Source of the DNA: Rhodanobacter fulvus Jip2
Lineage (GTDB): Bacteria > Pseudomonadota > Gammaproteobacteria > Xanthomonadales > Rhodanobacteraceae
NCBI RefSeq assembly: GCF_000264315.1
Contig: NZ_AJXU01000059.1
Coordinates: 36,243-100,242, forward strand
Length of the DNA stretch: 64,000 nucleotides
Direction of reading: 5' to 3'
The translations under genes were made by a program, and so were the position numbers. Shown here piece by piece: positions 9,289 to 18,292 of the stretch (positions are counted from its first letter, which is position 1; every line of letters starts with the position of its first letter). A model generated the notes under the pieces. It was not told where the DNA came from and ran no database searches. It was given only the letters and a program-made list of their open reading frames with translations.

Positions 9289-9720
9289 TCAGGCGGATAC
9301 GGCTTCTTCCGCTTCGACGGGCGCCGGCAATTCGTGCGGCGCGGTGGCTTCCCCGCCGTCGCCCTCGCGGCTGATGCTGCCGTTGATCTGGGCGCCGGCG
9401 GCCATTTCCAGCGTGTGATAGCGCAGGTTGCCGTCGATGCGCGCCTGCGCCGACAGCTCCAGCCGGGTGGTCACCCACACGTCGCCGGTGACATGGCCGT
9501 TGAGAATCGCGTGCGACACGCGGATCTCTCCGTCGACCTGGCCGTGCTCGCTGAGCGTGAACATCGCATCCTCGCCCTCGGCCACGATGGTGCCCTCGAC
9601 GCGGCCATCGAGGTGCAGCGCACCGCGGAAGCAGAGGTCGCCGCGGATCACGGTGCCGCGGGCGATCAGGCTGGTGTCGTCGCTGGCTTGGTGGCGTTCT
9701 CGGCGCTTACGGTTGAGCAT
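9289..9720 (-). CDS. Bactofilin (polymer-forming cytoskeletal protein)
   Basis: The 143-residue protein has the bactofilin beta-helix: [29 protein letters not shown] followed by further turns of about six residues with repeated hydrophobic positions ([28 protein letters not shown]). Bactofilins polymerise without nucleotide and scaffold cell-wall or envelope processes. The basic N-terminus ([10 protein letters not shown]) and acidic C-terminus (EAEEAVSA) flank the domain. Its ATG lies 14 nt inside the end of the upstream DUF6776-type gene, so the two are coupled. Confidence 0.88.
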   Translation of the reverse strand: MLNRKRRERHQASDDTSLIARGTVIRGDLCFRGALHLDGRVEGTIVAEGEDAMFTLSEHGQVDGEIRVSHAILNGHVTGDVWVTTRLELSAQARIDGNLRYHTLEMAAGAQINGSISREGDGGEATAPHELPAPVEAEEAVSA

Positions 9721-10453
9721 CGTTGTCTCCCAGGACGGTATTGATGTTGCCGCTGAGCGCGTCGCTCCAGGCGACGCTGCGGACAATGGCGGGCTGGCCT
9801 TCGGGCTGGATATGCAGGCGCAGCCGCGTGGGACGGAAATCGGCCGGCAGCACCAGGGTGCCGCGCAGCTGCTGGAAATACTGGAACTTGAACGGAATGC
9901 CGGCCTTCTGATCCGCGTCACCCAGGGCTGCCCAATCCAGCCGGGTGACCTTGTCGCCGCGCAATCCCTCCACGCTGACCGTGACGGCGCCGCTGATGTC
10001 GCTGCCGCGGCGGGTGTTCTGCGACAGGCTCAGGCCGATGTCCCAGCCGTGCGACCCGGCAATGGGCCGCAGCCGCACACCCTGCACCTGCAGCCCCGTG
10101 CGCTGGCCTTCGCCGCCAACCAGGCGGGAATAGAAGCCGAGGTCGGCGCGCAGGCTGCTGAGCTCGGTTTCGCGCTGGGTCAGCGTATTTCGCAGGGAGC
10201 GGGTGGCCACCTCGTTCACCCGCGCGGCGCTTTCGAGGTTGGCGAGTTGTTGTTTCAGCTGTTCGATCTGCGCGTTCAACGCCCGCTGCTGGCGGTGGTC
10301 GACACTGGCGGGCGCGTCGTGCGACGTCAGCCATGCCACCAGCGCACCGGTCAACACCACGCTGCCGAGCCACGCCAGGCCCAGCCAGAATCCCCGATAA
10401 CGCCGCTCGCGATGCGGCCGCACCACGAAGCGCGGTGGTGGTCGTGAGGCCAT
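9707..10453 (-). CDS. DUF6776-type membrane-anchored coiled-coil protein
   Basis: A 248-residue protein with a basic N-terminus, one membrane segment (about residues 22-43), a coiled coil (about 57-110, ending in LRNTLTQRETELSSLRADLGFYSRLVGG) and a C-terminal beta-rich domain of about 130 residues. This is the layout of a proteobacterial family of unknown function found next to bactofilin genes. The topology predicts most of it in the periplasm. It overlaps the bactofilin gene by 14 nt, which supports a joint envelope role (inference). Confidence 0.72.
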   Translation of the reverse strand: MASRPPPRFVVRPHRERRYRGFWLGLAWLGSVVLTGALVAWLTSHDAPASVDHRQQRALNAQIEQLKQQLANLESAARVNEVATRSLRNTLTQRETELSSLRADLGFYSRLVGGEGQRTGLQVQGVRLRPIAGSHGWDIGLSLSQNTRRGSDISGAVTVSVEGLRGDKVTRLDWAALGDADQKAGIPFKFQYFQQLRGTLVLPADFRPTRLRLHIQPEGQPAIVRSVAWSDALSGNINTVLGDNDAQP

Positions 10454-10559
10454 GTGACTCCCCCGGCAAACCCAAGGTATAGCGTCGCCACGGCGAGGCG
10501 GTCAAGGTTGGCCGCCTGGCGGCGCTCCGGAAAAGCGCCACAGGTCACAACGATGGACT

Positions 10560-11030
10560 TCAGCTTTGCATCTTGCTCTGCAGGTAGCGCTCGGCGCCGA
10601 TGTCGCGCACCAGGCTGAACTGCGTCTCCAGCCAGTCGATGTGCTCTTCCTCATCATGCAGGATGTTCTTGAACAGATCGCGGCTGATGTAGTCGGCAAT
10701 GCCTTCGCTGTACGCGATCGCCTCGCGCAGATCCTTCACCGCGGCCAGCTCCAGATCCAGGTCGCCCTGCATCGATTCCAGCGCGTTCTCGCCGATGCGC
10801 AGCTTGCCGAGATGCTGCAGGTTCGGCAGCCCGTCGAGAAACAGGATGCGCTCGATCAGGTGATCGGCGTGCTTCATTTCCTCGATCGATTCCTTGTACT
10901 CATGCTCGGCCAGCTCGGTATAGCCCCAGTCCTTGAGCATGCGGAAGTGCAGGAAATACTGATTGATCGCGGTCAATTCGTTGTAGAGCACCTTGTTCAG
11001 GAACTCGATGACCTTGGCATCACCCTTCAT
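10560..11030 (-). CDS. bfr: Bacterioferritin
   Basis: The 156-residue ferritin stores iron in a 24-mer shell. The ferroxidase ligands are at the expected places: Glu18, Glu51 and His54, then Glu94, Glu127 and His130. Met52, the haem ligand that defines bacterioferritin, is present in [15 protein letters not shown] Shine-Dalgarno precedes the ATG. The gene for its partner ferredoxin lies just upstream on the same strand, as in many proteobacteria. Confidence 0.96.
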   Translation of the reverse strand: MKGDAKVIEFLNKVLYNELTAINQYFLHFRMLKDWGYTELAEHEYKESIEEMKHADHLIERILFLDGLPNLQHLGKLRIGENALESMQGDLDLELAAVKDLREAIAYSEGIADYISRDLFKNILHDEEEHIDWLETQFSLVRDIGAERYLQSKMQS

Positions 11031-11155
11031 GGCAGTTCTCCGTTGACGACCCGCCGACTATACAAAGGTCATCGGCAGCGGGGCGAAACGCGAACGGGAA
11101 TGGTTTGCCGATGCATCGCAGCGATGCGGCAAACGCGTGTTGCAAGAAGAGGATT

Positions 11156-11353
11156 TCAGGCAGCGACGAGCGGCAGCGGAAACGGCACCTGGGTCAGCGC
11201 CTGCTGCAGGATGGCGCGGGCCTCCGGCTCGCAGCAGCCGCAGCAATCGGAACAACCCGTGCGGGCCTGCAGCTCGGCGAACGTGCGCACGCCATCGGCC
11301 ACCTCGCGGCGGATGTCATGGTCGGTAACGGCGTTGCACATGCAGACGTACAT
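11156..11353 (-). CDS. bfd: Bacterioferritin-associated ferredoxin
   Basis: The 65-residue protein has the BFD fold signature: MYVCMCNAVTD at the N-terminus (Cys4, Cys6) and CSDCCGCC later, which supply the four ligands of a [2Fe-2S] cluster. Bfd reduces Fe(III) in bacterioferritin to release iron. The ATG at 11353 is chosen because the cysteine motif begins there; a longer frame upstream has no family character. A Fur-box-like sequence lies 16 nt upstream, so the gene is probably induced by iron limitation. Confidence 0.93.
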   Translation of the reverse strand: MYVCMCNAVTDHDIRREVADGVRTFAELQARTGCSDCCGCCEPEARAILQQALTQVPFPLPLVAA

Positions 11354-11368
11354 GGCGCGTATAAGAAC

Positions 11369-11387
11369 GCGAATGCGAATGATTGTC
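11369..11387. promoter_or_regulatory. Putative Fur box upstream of bfd
   Basis: GCGAATGCGAATGATTGTC matches the classical 19-bp Fur consensus GATAATGATAATCATTATC at 13 of 19 positions. It lies 16-34 nt upstream of the bfd start. Iron repression of bfd by Fur is known in other proteobacteria, which supports the reading. The site is degenerate, so affinity is uncertain. Confidence 0.55.
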
Positions 11388-11411
11388 AACAACAAAAGGT
11401 GAGCATGACGC

Positions 11412-11966
11412 TCAGGCCACCTTGCGACCGCCCTGTGGCGGCGTTGGCGCGGTGCTTTCGCGCGGCGGCGCGGTGCCCAGATCCACCTGGAACAGGCCTT
11501 CCACCAGCGGCGCGAACTGCCGCAGGGCACGTTCGTAGACCTGCCGCTTGAAGTTCACCACATGCGCCGCCGGGTACCAGAAATCGACCCAGCGCCAGAT
11601 ATCGAACTCGGGCTTCTCGCCCGCATCCAGCTTCAACGCCTCCTCGCCACCCACCAGCTTCAGCAGAAACCAGACCTGCTTCTGGCCGATGCACGTGGGA
11701 CGCTGGTGATGCCGCACGTAGCGGCCCGGCAAGCGATAACGCAGCCAGCCATGCGTGGCGCTGACCACCTCGACATCGTGCTCGGAAAGGCCCGTTTCCT
11801 CCTCCAGCTCGCGGTACATCGCCTCCAGCGGCGTCTCGTCGCTGCGCATGCCGCCCTGGGGAAACTGCCAGCCATCGCGATTGACCCGGCGCGCCCAGAA
11901 CAGTCGGCCGTCTGCATTCAGCAGAACAATGCCCACGTTGGGTCGATAACCATCAGCGTCAATCAT
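11412..11966 (-). CDS. rppH: RNA 5'-pyrophosphohydrolase RppH
   Basis: RppH removes pyrophosphate from 5' ends of mRNA and starts RNase E-dependent decay. The 184-residue protein begins with the RppH signature [15 protein letters not shown] and carries the Nudix box [20 protein letters not shown], then [20 protein letters not shown] near the C-terminus. The ATG at 11966 has GAGG about 8 nt upstream and gives the family N-terminus. Confidence 0.95.
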   Translation of the reverse strand: MIDADGYRPNVGIVLLNADGRLFWARRVNRDGWQFPQGGMRSDETPLEAMYRELEEETGLSEHDVEVVSATHGWLRYRLPGRYVRHHQRPTCIGQKQVWFLLKLVGGEEALKLDAGEKPEFDIWRWVDFWYPAAHVVNFKRQVYERALRQFAPLVEGLFQVDLGTAPPRESTAPTPPQGGRKVA

Positions 11967-12061
11967 CTCGCGTCCTCGGATCACGCGGCGCAGCGCCGCA
12001 CGGGACCGTACCCGTCACGTCGATTCAAGCACGGCGCGCGAAGCCACGGCAAGCTCAAGGC

Positions 12062-12090
12062 TTGAACAGACGAGTCCAGACGACTAAACT
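12062..12090 (+). promoter_or_regulatory. Sigma-70 promoter of tRNA-Met
   Basis: TTGAAC (12062-12067) and TAAACT (12085-12090) are separated by exactly 17 bases. Initiation would fall near 12097, leaving a leader of about 43 nt before the tRNA. Confidence 0.7.
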
Positions 12091-12139
12091 GCCGCGCCCC
12101 ACCCGTGATCGTTCTGATCCCCCGCGGCGGGTTCCCAAT

Positions 12140-12216
12140 GGCTATGTAGCTCAGCTGGTTAGAGCACAGCACTCATAATGCTGGGGTCGGTGGTTCGAGT
12201 CCACCCATAGCCACCA
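12140..12216 (+). tRNA. tRNA-Met (CAT), elongator type
   Basis: A complete cloverleaf of 77 nt with encoded CCA. The acceptor stem is GGCTATG/CATAGCC, the D arm is GCTC...GAGC, the anticodon stem is CAGCA/TGCTG with anticodon CAT at 12174-12176, and the T arm contains TTCGAGT. The first acceptor pair is G-C, unlike initiator tRNA, and the body closely resembles the E. coli elongator tRNA-Met rather than the lysidine tRNA-Ile2 (CAT). Confidence 0.95.
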
Positions 12217-12258
12217 AGTCTTCCCGTCCGTCAGATCAGTGAATGACGAGCGATCAAG

Positions 12259-12278
12259 CCCGCCGATGCGGGTTTTTT
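12259..12278 (+). terminator. Rho-independent terminator of tRNA-Met
   Basis: CCCGC and GCGGG form a 5-bp stem with a 4-nt loop, followed by six T residues. It lies about 40 nt downstream of the tRNA. Confidence 0.85.
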
Positions 12279-12391
12279 CATGTCTGAATTTCCCGTCTGC
12301 ATGGATGGATGTGATTCGTTCGTCGAACGCAAGAGCTGCGATGCTCCGCATGGTGCAGATGCCGAGCGTCGCTGTTGGTCGACGATTTCCA

Positions 12392-13921
12392 TCACGACAC
12401 CGTCGACGGTAGCGGCAAGTCGAGAAATTCGTGGAGTGCCGAGCTGTCGATCAGTGCATTCAACGCCTCGATGTCCGGCGCCAGATAGCGATCTTCGCTG
12501 TAGTGCGGCACGGCTTCGCGGATGCGGGCGTGTGCGGCTTCCAGTACGGCGGATGAGTGCAATGGCCGGCGGAAGTCGATGCCCTGGGCGGCGGCCATTA
12601 GTTCGATGGCCACGATCCGGCGCACGTTGCCGACGATGTCGACGGCTTTGCGCGCGGCGAAGGTTGCCATGCTGACGTGGTCTTCCTGGTTGGCGGAGGT
12701 GGGCAGCGAATCGACGCTGGCGGGGTGTGCCAGCGTCTTGTTTTCGCTGGCCAGCGAGGCGGCGGTGACGTGGGCGATCATGAAGCCGGAATTGATGCCC
12801 GAGTCCTGCACCAGGAAGGCCGGCAGGCCGGAGATGCTGGCGTCGACCAGCATGGCGATGCGGCGTTCGGACAGCGAGCCGATTTCGGCCACGGCGATGG
12901 CGAGCTGGTCGGCGGCGAAGGCGACGGGCTCGGCGTGGAAGTTGCCGCCGGAGATCACGTCGCCGGTTTCCGGAAACAGCAGCGGATTGTCGGAGACGGC
13001 GTTGGCCTCGATCTCCAGCGTGCGTGCGGTTTGCCGCAGCAGGTCGCGGCAGGCGCCCATCACCTGCGGCTGGCAGCGCAGGCTGTAGGGGTCCTGCACG
13101 CGCGGGTCGCCGACGCGGTGCGATTCGCGGATGGCGCTGCCTTGCAGCAGTTGCCGGTAGATCGCGGCCACTTCGATCTGCCCCGGCTGCCCGCGCACCG
13201 CGTGGATGCGCGCGTCGAACGGCGCGTCAGACCCGCAGGCGGCGTCGACACTCAGGGCGCCGGCCAGCACGGCGGCGGCGAAAACCTGCTCGGTGCCGAA
13301 CAGGGCCATCAGCGCGATGGCGGTGGACACCTGGGTGCCGTTGAGCAGGGCCAGGCCTTCCTTGGCTGCCAGTCGCAGCGGGGCGATTCCCGCGCGGCGC
13401 AGGCCATCGTCGGCATCCATGATCTCGCCGCGGCAACGCAGCTTGCCTTCGCCCATCGCGGCCAGCGCCAGATGCGCCAGCGGTGCGAGATCGCCGCTGG
13501 CGCCCACCGAGCCCTGGCACGGAATGCATGGCCACAGCTCGGCGTTGTACATGGCCAGCAGGGTGTCGATGACCTGCATCCGCACGCCGGAGTAGCCGCG
13601 CGCCAGCGAGGCAATCTTCAAGGCCAGGATCATGCGCACGGTGGTGTCGTCCAACAGCGCACCCACGCCTGCCGCGTGCGAGCGCACCAGGTTGGTCTGC
13701 AACTGTTCCAGCTGATCGGCTGGCACATGCACCTTGGCCAGCTTGCCGAAGCCAGTGTTGATGCCATAGGCCGGCTGGCCGGCAGCCACGATGCCTTGCA
13801 CGGTTTGTGCAGCGGCGTGGATGCCGGCCGTGCAGGCGTCATCCAGCCGGATGGGCTCGAACGCCGCGGCGATGTCGCGCAGCTGGGCCAGGGGTATGTG
13901 TCCGGGAATCAGGGTTTGCAT
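12392..13921 (-). CDS. hutH: Histidine ammonia-lyase
   Basis: HutH deaminates L-histidine to urocanate. The 509-residue protein has the family length, and the Ala141-Ser142-Gly143 triplet that forms the MIO electrophile sits in [15 protein letters not shown]. The tyrosine of AYGINTGFG near residue 52 and the QEDHVSM motif near 415 are also present. The hutC repressor is just upstream on the same strand, but urocanase, imidazolonepropionase and later hut genes are not in the window, so either they lie elsewhere or urocanate is used otherwise. Confidence 0.97.
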   Translation of the reverse strand: MQTLIPGHIPLAQLRDIAAAFEPIRLDDACTAGIHAAAQTVQGIVAAGQPAYGINTGFGKLAKVHVPADQLEQLQTNLVRSHAAGVGALLDDTTVRMILALKIASLARGYSGVRMQVIDTLLAMYNAELWPCIPCQGSVGASGDLAPLAHLALAAMGEGKLRCRGEIMDADDGLRRAGIAPLRLAAKEGLALLNGTQVSTAIALMALFGTEQVFAAAVLAGALSVDAACGSDAPFDARIHAVRGQPGQIEVAAIYRQLLQGSAIRESHRVGDPRVQDPYSLRCQPQVMGACRDLLRQTARTLEIEANAVSDNPLLFPETGDVISGGNFHAEPVAFAADQLAIAVAEIGSLSERRIAMLVDASISGLPAFLVQDSGINSGFMIAHVTAASLASENKTLAHPASVDSLPTSANQEDHVSMATFAARKAVDIVGNVRRIVAIELMAAAQGIDFRRPLHSSAVLEAAHARIREAVPHYSEDRYLAPDIEALNALIDSSALHEFLDLPLPSTVS

Positions 13922-13991
13922 GGCGGGTTTGTCCGGTGATCAGGATCGGGTACAACGCATGTTCGTGGGCCGGCGACCATCGGACGCTGCG

Positions 13992-14717
13992 TCACGCATG
14001 CAGCGAGTCGCCGACATGGAAGCTGCCGACGAAACGGTATTTTGCTGCCGGGTGAGTGAGCCGCGCGACGCTGGCGACGCGGTCGCGCGACCAGGTGCGG
14101 CGGCCCAGCACGAGCAGCGGCGCACCCACGCTGACGTCCAGCCATTTCGCCAGGCGCCGATTCGCCGCCTCCGCTTCGATTACGTGCTCCGTGCGCTGCA
14201 GCGGTGCCGTGCGCATGAGGTAGTGATGCGGGATTTCCAGCTGGAAATCGATGCCCAGGTAACCGGGCGCGCAGGCGGGGCTGACAAACCGGTCTTCCAG
14301 CTGCAGCGGCTTTCCGTCCGCCCGATGCAGCAGGCGCGAGTGAAACAGTTGCTCGCCCGAAGTGATGCCGAACTGTCGGGCCATGGTGGGGCTGGCCGCG
14401 ACCGATTCGCTGACCAGCACGTCGACCGAGTGGGTCTCGCCGCGCGCCGCGATTTCGCTGCGGATGCTGCGCACATCGAGCAGGGCCGATTCGACCTTGG
14501 GGTCGGCCACGAACGATCCCACGCCTTGTACGCGTGTGATCACGCCCGCGCTGGTGAGTTCACGCATGGCCCGGTTCACGGTCATGCGCGACACGCCGAA
14601 TTTCGTGACGAGATCCTTCTCGCTGGGAAGGCGGCTTTGCGGCGGGTAGTCGCCGTTGACGATGTGCTGAAGCAGGTAGCGTTTCAGCTTCAGGTACGCG
14701 GGCGCGGGCTCGTTCAT
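13992..14717 (-). CDS. hutC: HutC-type GntR-family histidine utilisation repressor
   Basis: The 241-residue regulator has an N-terminal winged helix (LPSEKDLVTKFGVSRMTVNRAMRELTSAGVITRVQG) and a C-terminal UTRA ligand domain with the HutC-like stretches GYLGIDFQLEIPHHYL and RTEHVIEA. HutC represses hut genes and is released by urocanate. The gene lies 70 nt upstream of hutH. A HutC-like operator sits 15 nt upstream of its own start, consistent with autorepression. Confidence 0.9.
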   Translation of the reverse strand: MNEPAPAYLKLKRYLLQHIVNGDYPPQSRLPSEKDLVTKFGVSRMTVNRAMRELTSAGVITRVQGVGSFVADPKVESALLDVRSIRSEIAARGETHSVDVLVSESVAASPTMARQFGITSGEQLFHSRLLHRADGKPLQLEDRFVSPACAPGYLGIDFQLEIPHHYLMRTAPLQRTEHVIEAEAANRRLAKWLDVSVGAPLLVLGRRTWSRDRVASVARLTHPAAKYRFVGSFHVGDSLHA

Positions 14718-14731
14718 CGGCTTAGGATGAC

Positions 14732-14744
14732 ATGTCTATACAAG
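14732..14744. promoter_or_regulatory. Putative HutC operator
   Basis: ATGTCTATACAAG is the complement of CTTGTATAGACAT, very close to the CTTGTATATACAAG-type operator known for enteric and Pseudomonas HutC. It lies just upstream of hutC. No equally good site is visible directly before hutH, so hutC-hutH may be one transcript. Confidence 0.6.
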
Positions 14745-14902
14745 TCGATGAAAGGCCATGAAACCTCACCCGCCAGGGCGCGGGTGTGGCTGCGAAGACG
14801 CGGCCGTTTACTGGCCGCAGCCGTCACGCTGACGCGGTGAGCCGGATTTCCACGCGGACTGCGGAGAACACCGATTTCGACGTCGGCCCGCTCGCGCTGG
14901 CG

Positions 14903-15847
14903 CTAGCGTGCGCCGCCCTGCCCCAACCTGATCGCATAGAGCGCCGCGCCGTAATCCGGTGCGTGCACGGGAAGCCGGATCTCGAAGGCGGAGCTTGCCG
15001 CGCCAAGTGCGTCGCGAAACGGGCTCAGCAGCAGGTCGCCGGCGTTGAATGCACCGCCGGAATACGACACGGGTACCGGTTCGCCCGCTTCGAATTGCAG
15101 CGCCAGCCGCAGCGCGTCGCAGATCTGCGCCAGCTCGCGGCCGGCATCGTGGAAGATGGCGAGCGCCGCCGCATCGCCCGCGCCCGCGGCGTCGGCCACC
15201 TGGCGCGACAGTTGGGCCAGGTCGCTGCGCGGGGAGGCTTTCTCGCCGTAGATGTGGGCGCAGATGTCGAGGTCGTTGTCGAGCTGGAAATGCGCGTTGA
15301 GGATGCCGTGCAACGGGCCTTTGGGCAGGCGGCCGTCGCTCATGCGGGAGTAGGCGTTGAGGCCGCGGATGGCGATCCAGTAGGCGGAGCCTTCGTCGGA
15401 AAACGCTTCGCCCCAGCCGCCGGCGCGGGCGGCTGTGCCGTGGCGCTGGCCGTAGCCGATGGAGCCGGTGCCGGCGACGATGTTGATGCCGTCGGCGCAG
15501 GCCAGCGAGCCGGCCCAGCCGCAGACCATGTCGTTGTCGCAGGTGTAGCGATGGTGGCCCAGGATCGCTTTGGGAAAGGTTTGCAGCAACGCGGTGGCGT
15601 GGCTGTCTTCGCCGTAGGCGGGCAGGCCGAAGAAGGCGTGGGCGATATCGGCGGGCGTGCGTTTCGTGGTGGCCAGCACGTCGGCCACGCCATCGGCGAG
15701 GATGGCGCGCACGCCCTCCAGGCCGACGTGCGGATGGTAGGTGGTGCCCCGCTGCGCCTCGGCCAGCAACTGGCCGTCGGCGTCGATGAGGGCGAAGCGG
15801 GTCTTGGTGCCGCCGCCGTCGACGCCCAGGTAGACCGACGTAGTCAT
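14903..15847 (-). CDS. BadF/BadG/BcrA/BcrD-family amino-sugar kinase (GlcNAc/GalNAc kinase-like)
   Basis: The 314-residue protein has the ASKHA fold: phosphate-1 motif YLGVDGGGTKTRFALID at the N-terminus, NDMVCGWAG, and NIVAGTGSIGYG (phosphate-2). Relatives phosphorylate N-acetylglucosamine or N-acetylgalactosamine. Its ATG overlaps the agaS stop by 4 nt (ATGA), making it the last gene of a five-gene operon. With AgaS and AgaZ beside it, the likely substrate is GalNAc or galactosamine, giving the 6-phosphate in the cytoplasm (inference). The start at 15847 (MTTSVYLGV) sits directly before the P-loop. Confidence 0.82.
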   Translation of the reverse strand: MTTSVYLGVDGGGTKTRFALIDADGQLLAEAQRGTTYHPHVGLEGVRAILADGVADVLATTKRTPADIAHAFFGLPAYGEDSHATALLQTFPKAILGHHRYTCDNDMVCGWAGSLACADGINIVAGTGSIGYGQRHGTAARAGGWGEAFSDEGSAYWIAIRGLNAYSRMSDGRLPKGPLHGILNAHFQLDNDLDICAHIYGEKASPRSDLAQLSRQVADAAGAGDAAALAIFHDAGRELAQICDALRLALQFEAGEPVPVSYSGGAFNAGDLLLSPFRDALGAASSAFEIRLPVHAPDYGAALYAIRLGQGGAR

Positions 15848-17001
15848 GCGTTCAGCGCATGCAGGCGCACGCCTTGGACCACGCGGTTGACGATGCCGGC
15901 GGGGTTGGGGTTGTCGGGTGTCACACCCATCGCGCGCGAGGTGAAGAAGGCATAGGTCTGTGCCATGGCGATATACGGCCACAGCAGGTCGAGGTCGGCG
16001 GCGGTGGTCATGTCGGGTACGGCGATGCTTCCGGTGCCGGCTTCCGTGCGCGGTTGTGCGGTGACCTCGATGATGCGGCCGGCGCAACCGTCACGGCGCA
16101 GTTCGTCGACCAGGTCCAGGTCGTAGCGGCGGGTGAGCGGATCGTTGGAGACGAACACCACCACCAGCGTGCGCGCGTTGACGAACGTCTTGGGCCCGTG
16201 CCTGAAGCCCAGTGGCGAATCGAAGCAGGTGGCGACGGCGCCATTGGTCAGTTCGCCCAGTTTCAATGCCGCCTCCCGCGCAAGACCTTGCAGCACGCCG
16301 CTGCCCAGATAGACCACGCGTTCGTGCTGCTCCAGCGCCAACGCATCCAGTACCGGCAGCGCTTCGTGGATGCTGCGATCGGTGGCGTTGGCGATGGCCT
16401 TGATGCGACTGTCCATGGTTCCGGTCGGCAGCAACGCGGCCACCACGGCGTACATCATGCAGCTGAAGCTGGAGGTCATCGCGAAGCTGGTGTCGTGGGT
16501 TTCCGGCGGCAGCAGCACCGTCATCGCGTGGGCGACGGCCAGCTTGCCGAGTTCGCCCTCGGCGTTGCACAGCACGACCAGGTGGCGCACTTCGCGCACC
16601 ATGGACTCGGCCAGTTTCACCGCGGCCAGGCTCTCCGGGCTGTTGCCGGAGCGGCCGAACGACACCAGCAGCAGCGGTTGCTCCGGGTCCAGGTACATAT
16701 GCGGCGCGCAGACGATGTCGGTGGTCGGCACGGCGTCCACGCGGGCAGCCAGTTGACGATCCAGCAGCGGCGCCACGCATTGGCCGATATAGGCGGAACT
16801 GCCCGCGCCGGTGAGGATCACCCGCGCGGCGGGATTGCCGGTCAGCCCGCCGGCGAAGACCTGGATCTTCTCGTGCAGGTCGGCCACCAGCGCGTGAGTC
16901 CGCTCCAGCATCTGCGGTTGCTGCGTGATTTCCCTCGCGGTGGCGATCGCGCCGGAGGCGGTCAACGTGGATTCGGTGAGGCCCAGATATTCAGTGGTCA
17001 T
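15844..17001 (-). CDS. agaS: AgaS-type SIS-domain sugar isomerase/deaminase
   Basis: The 385-residue protein has two SIS domains, marked by VILTGAGSSAYIG and LVSFGRSGNSPESLA in the first and YLGSGVLQGLAREAALKLGELTNG and DSPLGFRHGPKTF in the second. AgaS deaminates galactosamine 6-phosphate to tagatose 6-phosphate; related GlmS-like proteins act on glucosamine 6-phosphate. The ATG at 17001 (MTTEYLGL) overlaps the agaZ-like gene by 11 nt; an alternative ATG is 15 nt upstream. It overlaps the kinase gene by 4 nt at its end. Confidence 0.88.
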   Translation of the reverse strand: MTTEYLGLTESTLTASGAIATAREITQQPQMLERTHALVADLHEKIQVFAGGLTGNPAARVILTGAGSSAYIGQCVAPLLDRQLAARVDAVPTTDIVCAPHMYLDPEQPLLLVSFGRSGNSPESLAAVKLAESMVREVRHLVVLCNAEGELGKLAVAHAMTVLLPPETHDTSFAMTSSFSCMMYAVVAALLPTGTMDSRIKAIANATDRSIHEALPVLDALALEQHERVVYLGSGVLQGLAREAALKLGELTNGAVATCFDSPLGFRHGPKTFVNARTLVVVFVSNDPLTRRYDLDLVDELRRDGCAGRIIEVTAQPRTEAGTGSIAVPDMTTAADLDLLWPYIAMAQTYAFFTSRAMGVTPDNPNPAGIVNRVVQGVRLHALNA

Positions 17002-18277
17002 GGTGATGGCATGCATGGTGGTAGTCGTCGAGGGCGGCACTGATGTGGGCCATGGCCAGCGACAGCGGATCGCGCGAGGCGGTTCCGTTGCGCAGCGCAT
17101 GCAGTGCGTGGGGAAGGAACTGGCTGATCAGCGGCAGCGGCGGCGGGTTTTCGCGCAGGTTGTCGAACAGGCGCTGGCGGGCCTGTTCGATCACCGGATC
17201 GGGCCAGTAATAACGGATGCGATCGCTGAGGCTGTATTGCAGGTCGATGCTCAGCCCGTGGCCTTCGCCGTGGTAGTAGCGCTGCCAGTAGCCCGGTTCG
17301 GCGCGCATGCGCCGCAGCACCACGTCGCGCAGGTCGGCGCGATACGCCTCGTCGATCCATTCGCGCTCGATCGCATCCAGCGCCCACAGCGCCTCGCGCA
17401 GGGCGAAGGTCAGGCCGGGGCCGACCTTGAGGATGGCGAAGTGGTCGCGCACCAGCGCGGCCAGGTCGTCGCGGGTCTGGTAGTCGGTGGAATGCGCCTC
17501 GAACACCATGCCCGGCACGGTGGTGATGGCGTGGCTCAGTTCGCGGGCTTTTTGCGGCTGGTAATCGACCACGTTGTGATGATCGAACTCCACGCCCGGC
17601 TGCACCACCGAGGCGATCACGCGATGCCAGGCGGCTTCCAGACCGGCTTCGATGAATGCCTGACGGTGCGCTTCGATCGTGGCCAGCGTGGCCTGCGGCG
17701 TGGTGACGGCCAGCCCTTCGATCGCTTCGGTGGCGCCGCCGGGCACCGGGACTTCGGTGCCGATCACGTACACCGGCGCTTCGCCACCGGCGCTGGCGTA
17801 GGCGGCTTCGGCGGCGCGGCACAGACGCACGGCGCGGCGCACGATTTCCGTTTCCGGCAGCGGCTCGGGGTCACCGGCGCAGGCCATCGAGCAGTCCAGA
17901 TGGATCTTGCGGAAGCCGGCGGCCACGTAGGCGCCCACCATCACTTCGGCCTTGTCCATCGCCGCGCCCGCGTCCAGCGCCGTCCACGGGTTGGGGCCCA
18001 GGTGATCGCCGCCCAGCGCAAGGCGCGCGCGGTCGAAGCCGACGCGGTCGGCAATGCCGTGGACGAAGGCCACGAAGTCGGCCGGCTTCATGCCGGTGTA
18101 GCCGCCATCCTGGTTGACCTGGTTGCAGGTCGCCTCGAACAGCACGAACGCCTGCCCGGTGCGTTGCGCCTGGCGCAGGCTGGCTTCGATGACGATGGGA
18201 TGGGCCGAGCAGATCGAGGTCACGCCGGTGGCGTGCCCCTGCTTGTGTCGGGCGATGAGGTCAAGAAGGACTTGCAT
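16991..18277 (-). CDS. D-tagatose-bisphosphate aldolase non-catalytic subunit / AgaZ-GatZ-KbaZ family
   Basis: The 428-residue protein is a full-length GatZ/KbaZ/AgaZ family member. Typical stretches are GVTSICSAHPIVIEASL, LFEATCNQVNQDGGYTGM and LALGGDHLGPNPW near the N-terminus, and EFDHHNVVDY in the middle. The family was named as the accessory subunit of tagatose-1,6-bisphosphate aldolase; some members have been proposed to be tagatose-6-phosphate kinases. No AgaY/KbaY catalytic subunit is in the window. It sits between the DMT transporter (15-nt gap) and agaS (overlap). Confidence 0.9.
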   Translation of the reverse strand: MQVLLDLIARHKQGHATGVTSICSAHPIVIEASLRQAQRTGQAFVLFEATCNQVNQDGGYTGMKPADFVAFVHGIADRVGFDRARLALGGDHLGPNPWTALDAGAAMDKAEVMVGAYVAAGFRKIHLDCSMACAGDPEPLPETEIVRRAVRLCRAAEAAYASAGGEAPVYVIGTEVPVPGGATEAIEGLAVTTPQATLATIEAHRQAFIEAGLEAAWHRVIASVVQPGVEFDHHNVVDYQPQKARELSHAITTVPGMVFEAHSTDYQTRDDLAALVRDHFAILKVGPGLTFALREALWALDAIEREWIDEAYRADLRDVVLRRMRAEPGYWQRYYHGEGHGLSIDLQYSLSDRIRYYWPDPVIEQARQRLFDNLRENPPPLPLISQFLPHALHALRNGTASRDPLSLAMAHISAALDDYHHACHHHDH

Positions 18278-18292
18278 GGGGACGGGCTCCGG

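Noticed and set aside
12140..12216. tRNA read as initiator tRNA-fMet or lysidine tRNA-Ile2
   Set aside because: The first acceptor pair is a standard G-C and the body matches the elongator tRNA-Met.
14800..14818. GCGGCC...GGCCGC hairpin as terminator downstream of the amino-sugar kinase
   Set aside because: No T-run follows on either strand.
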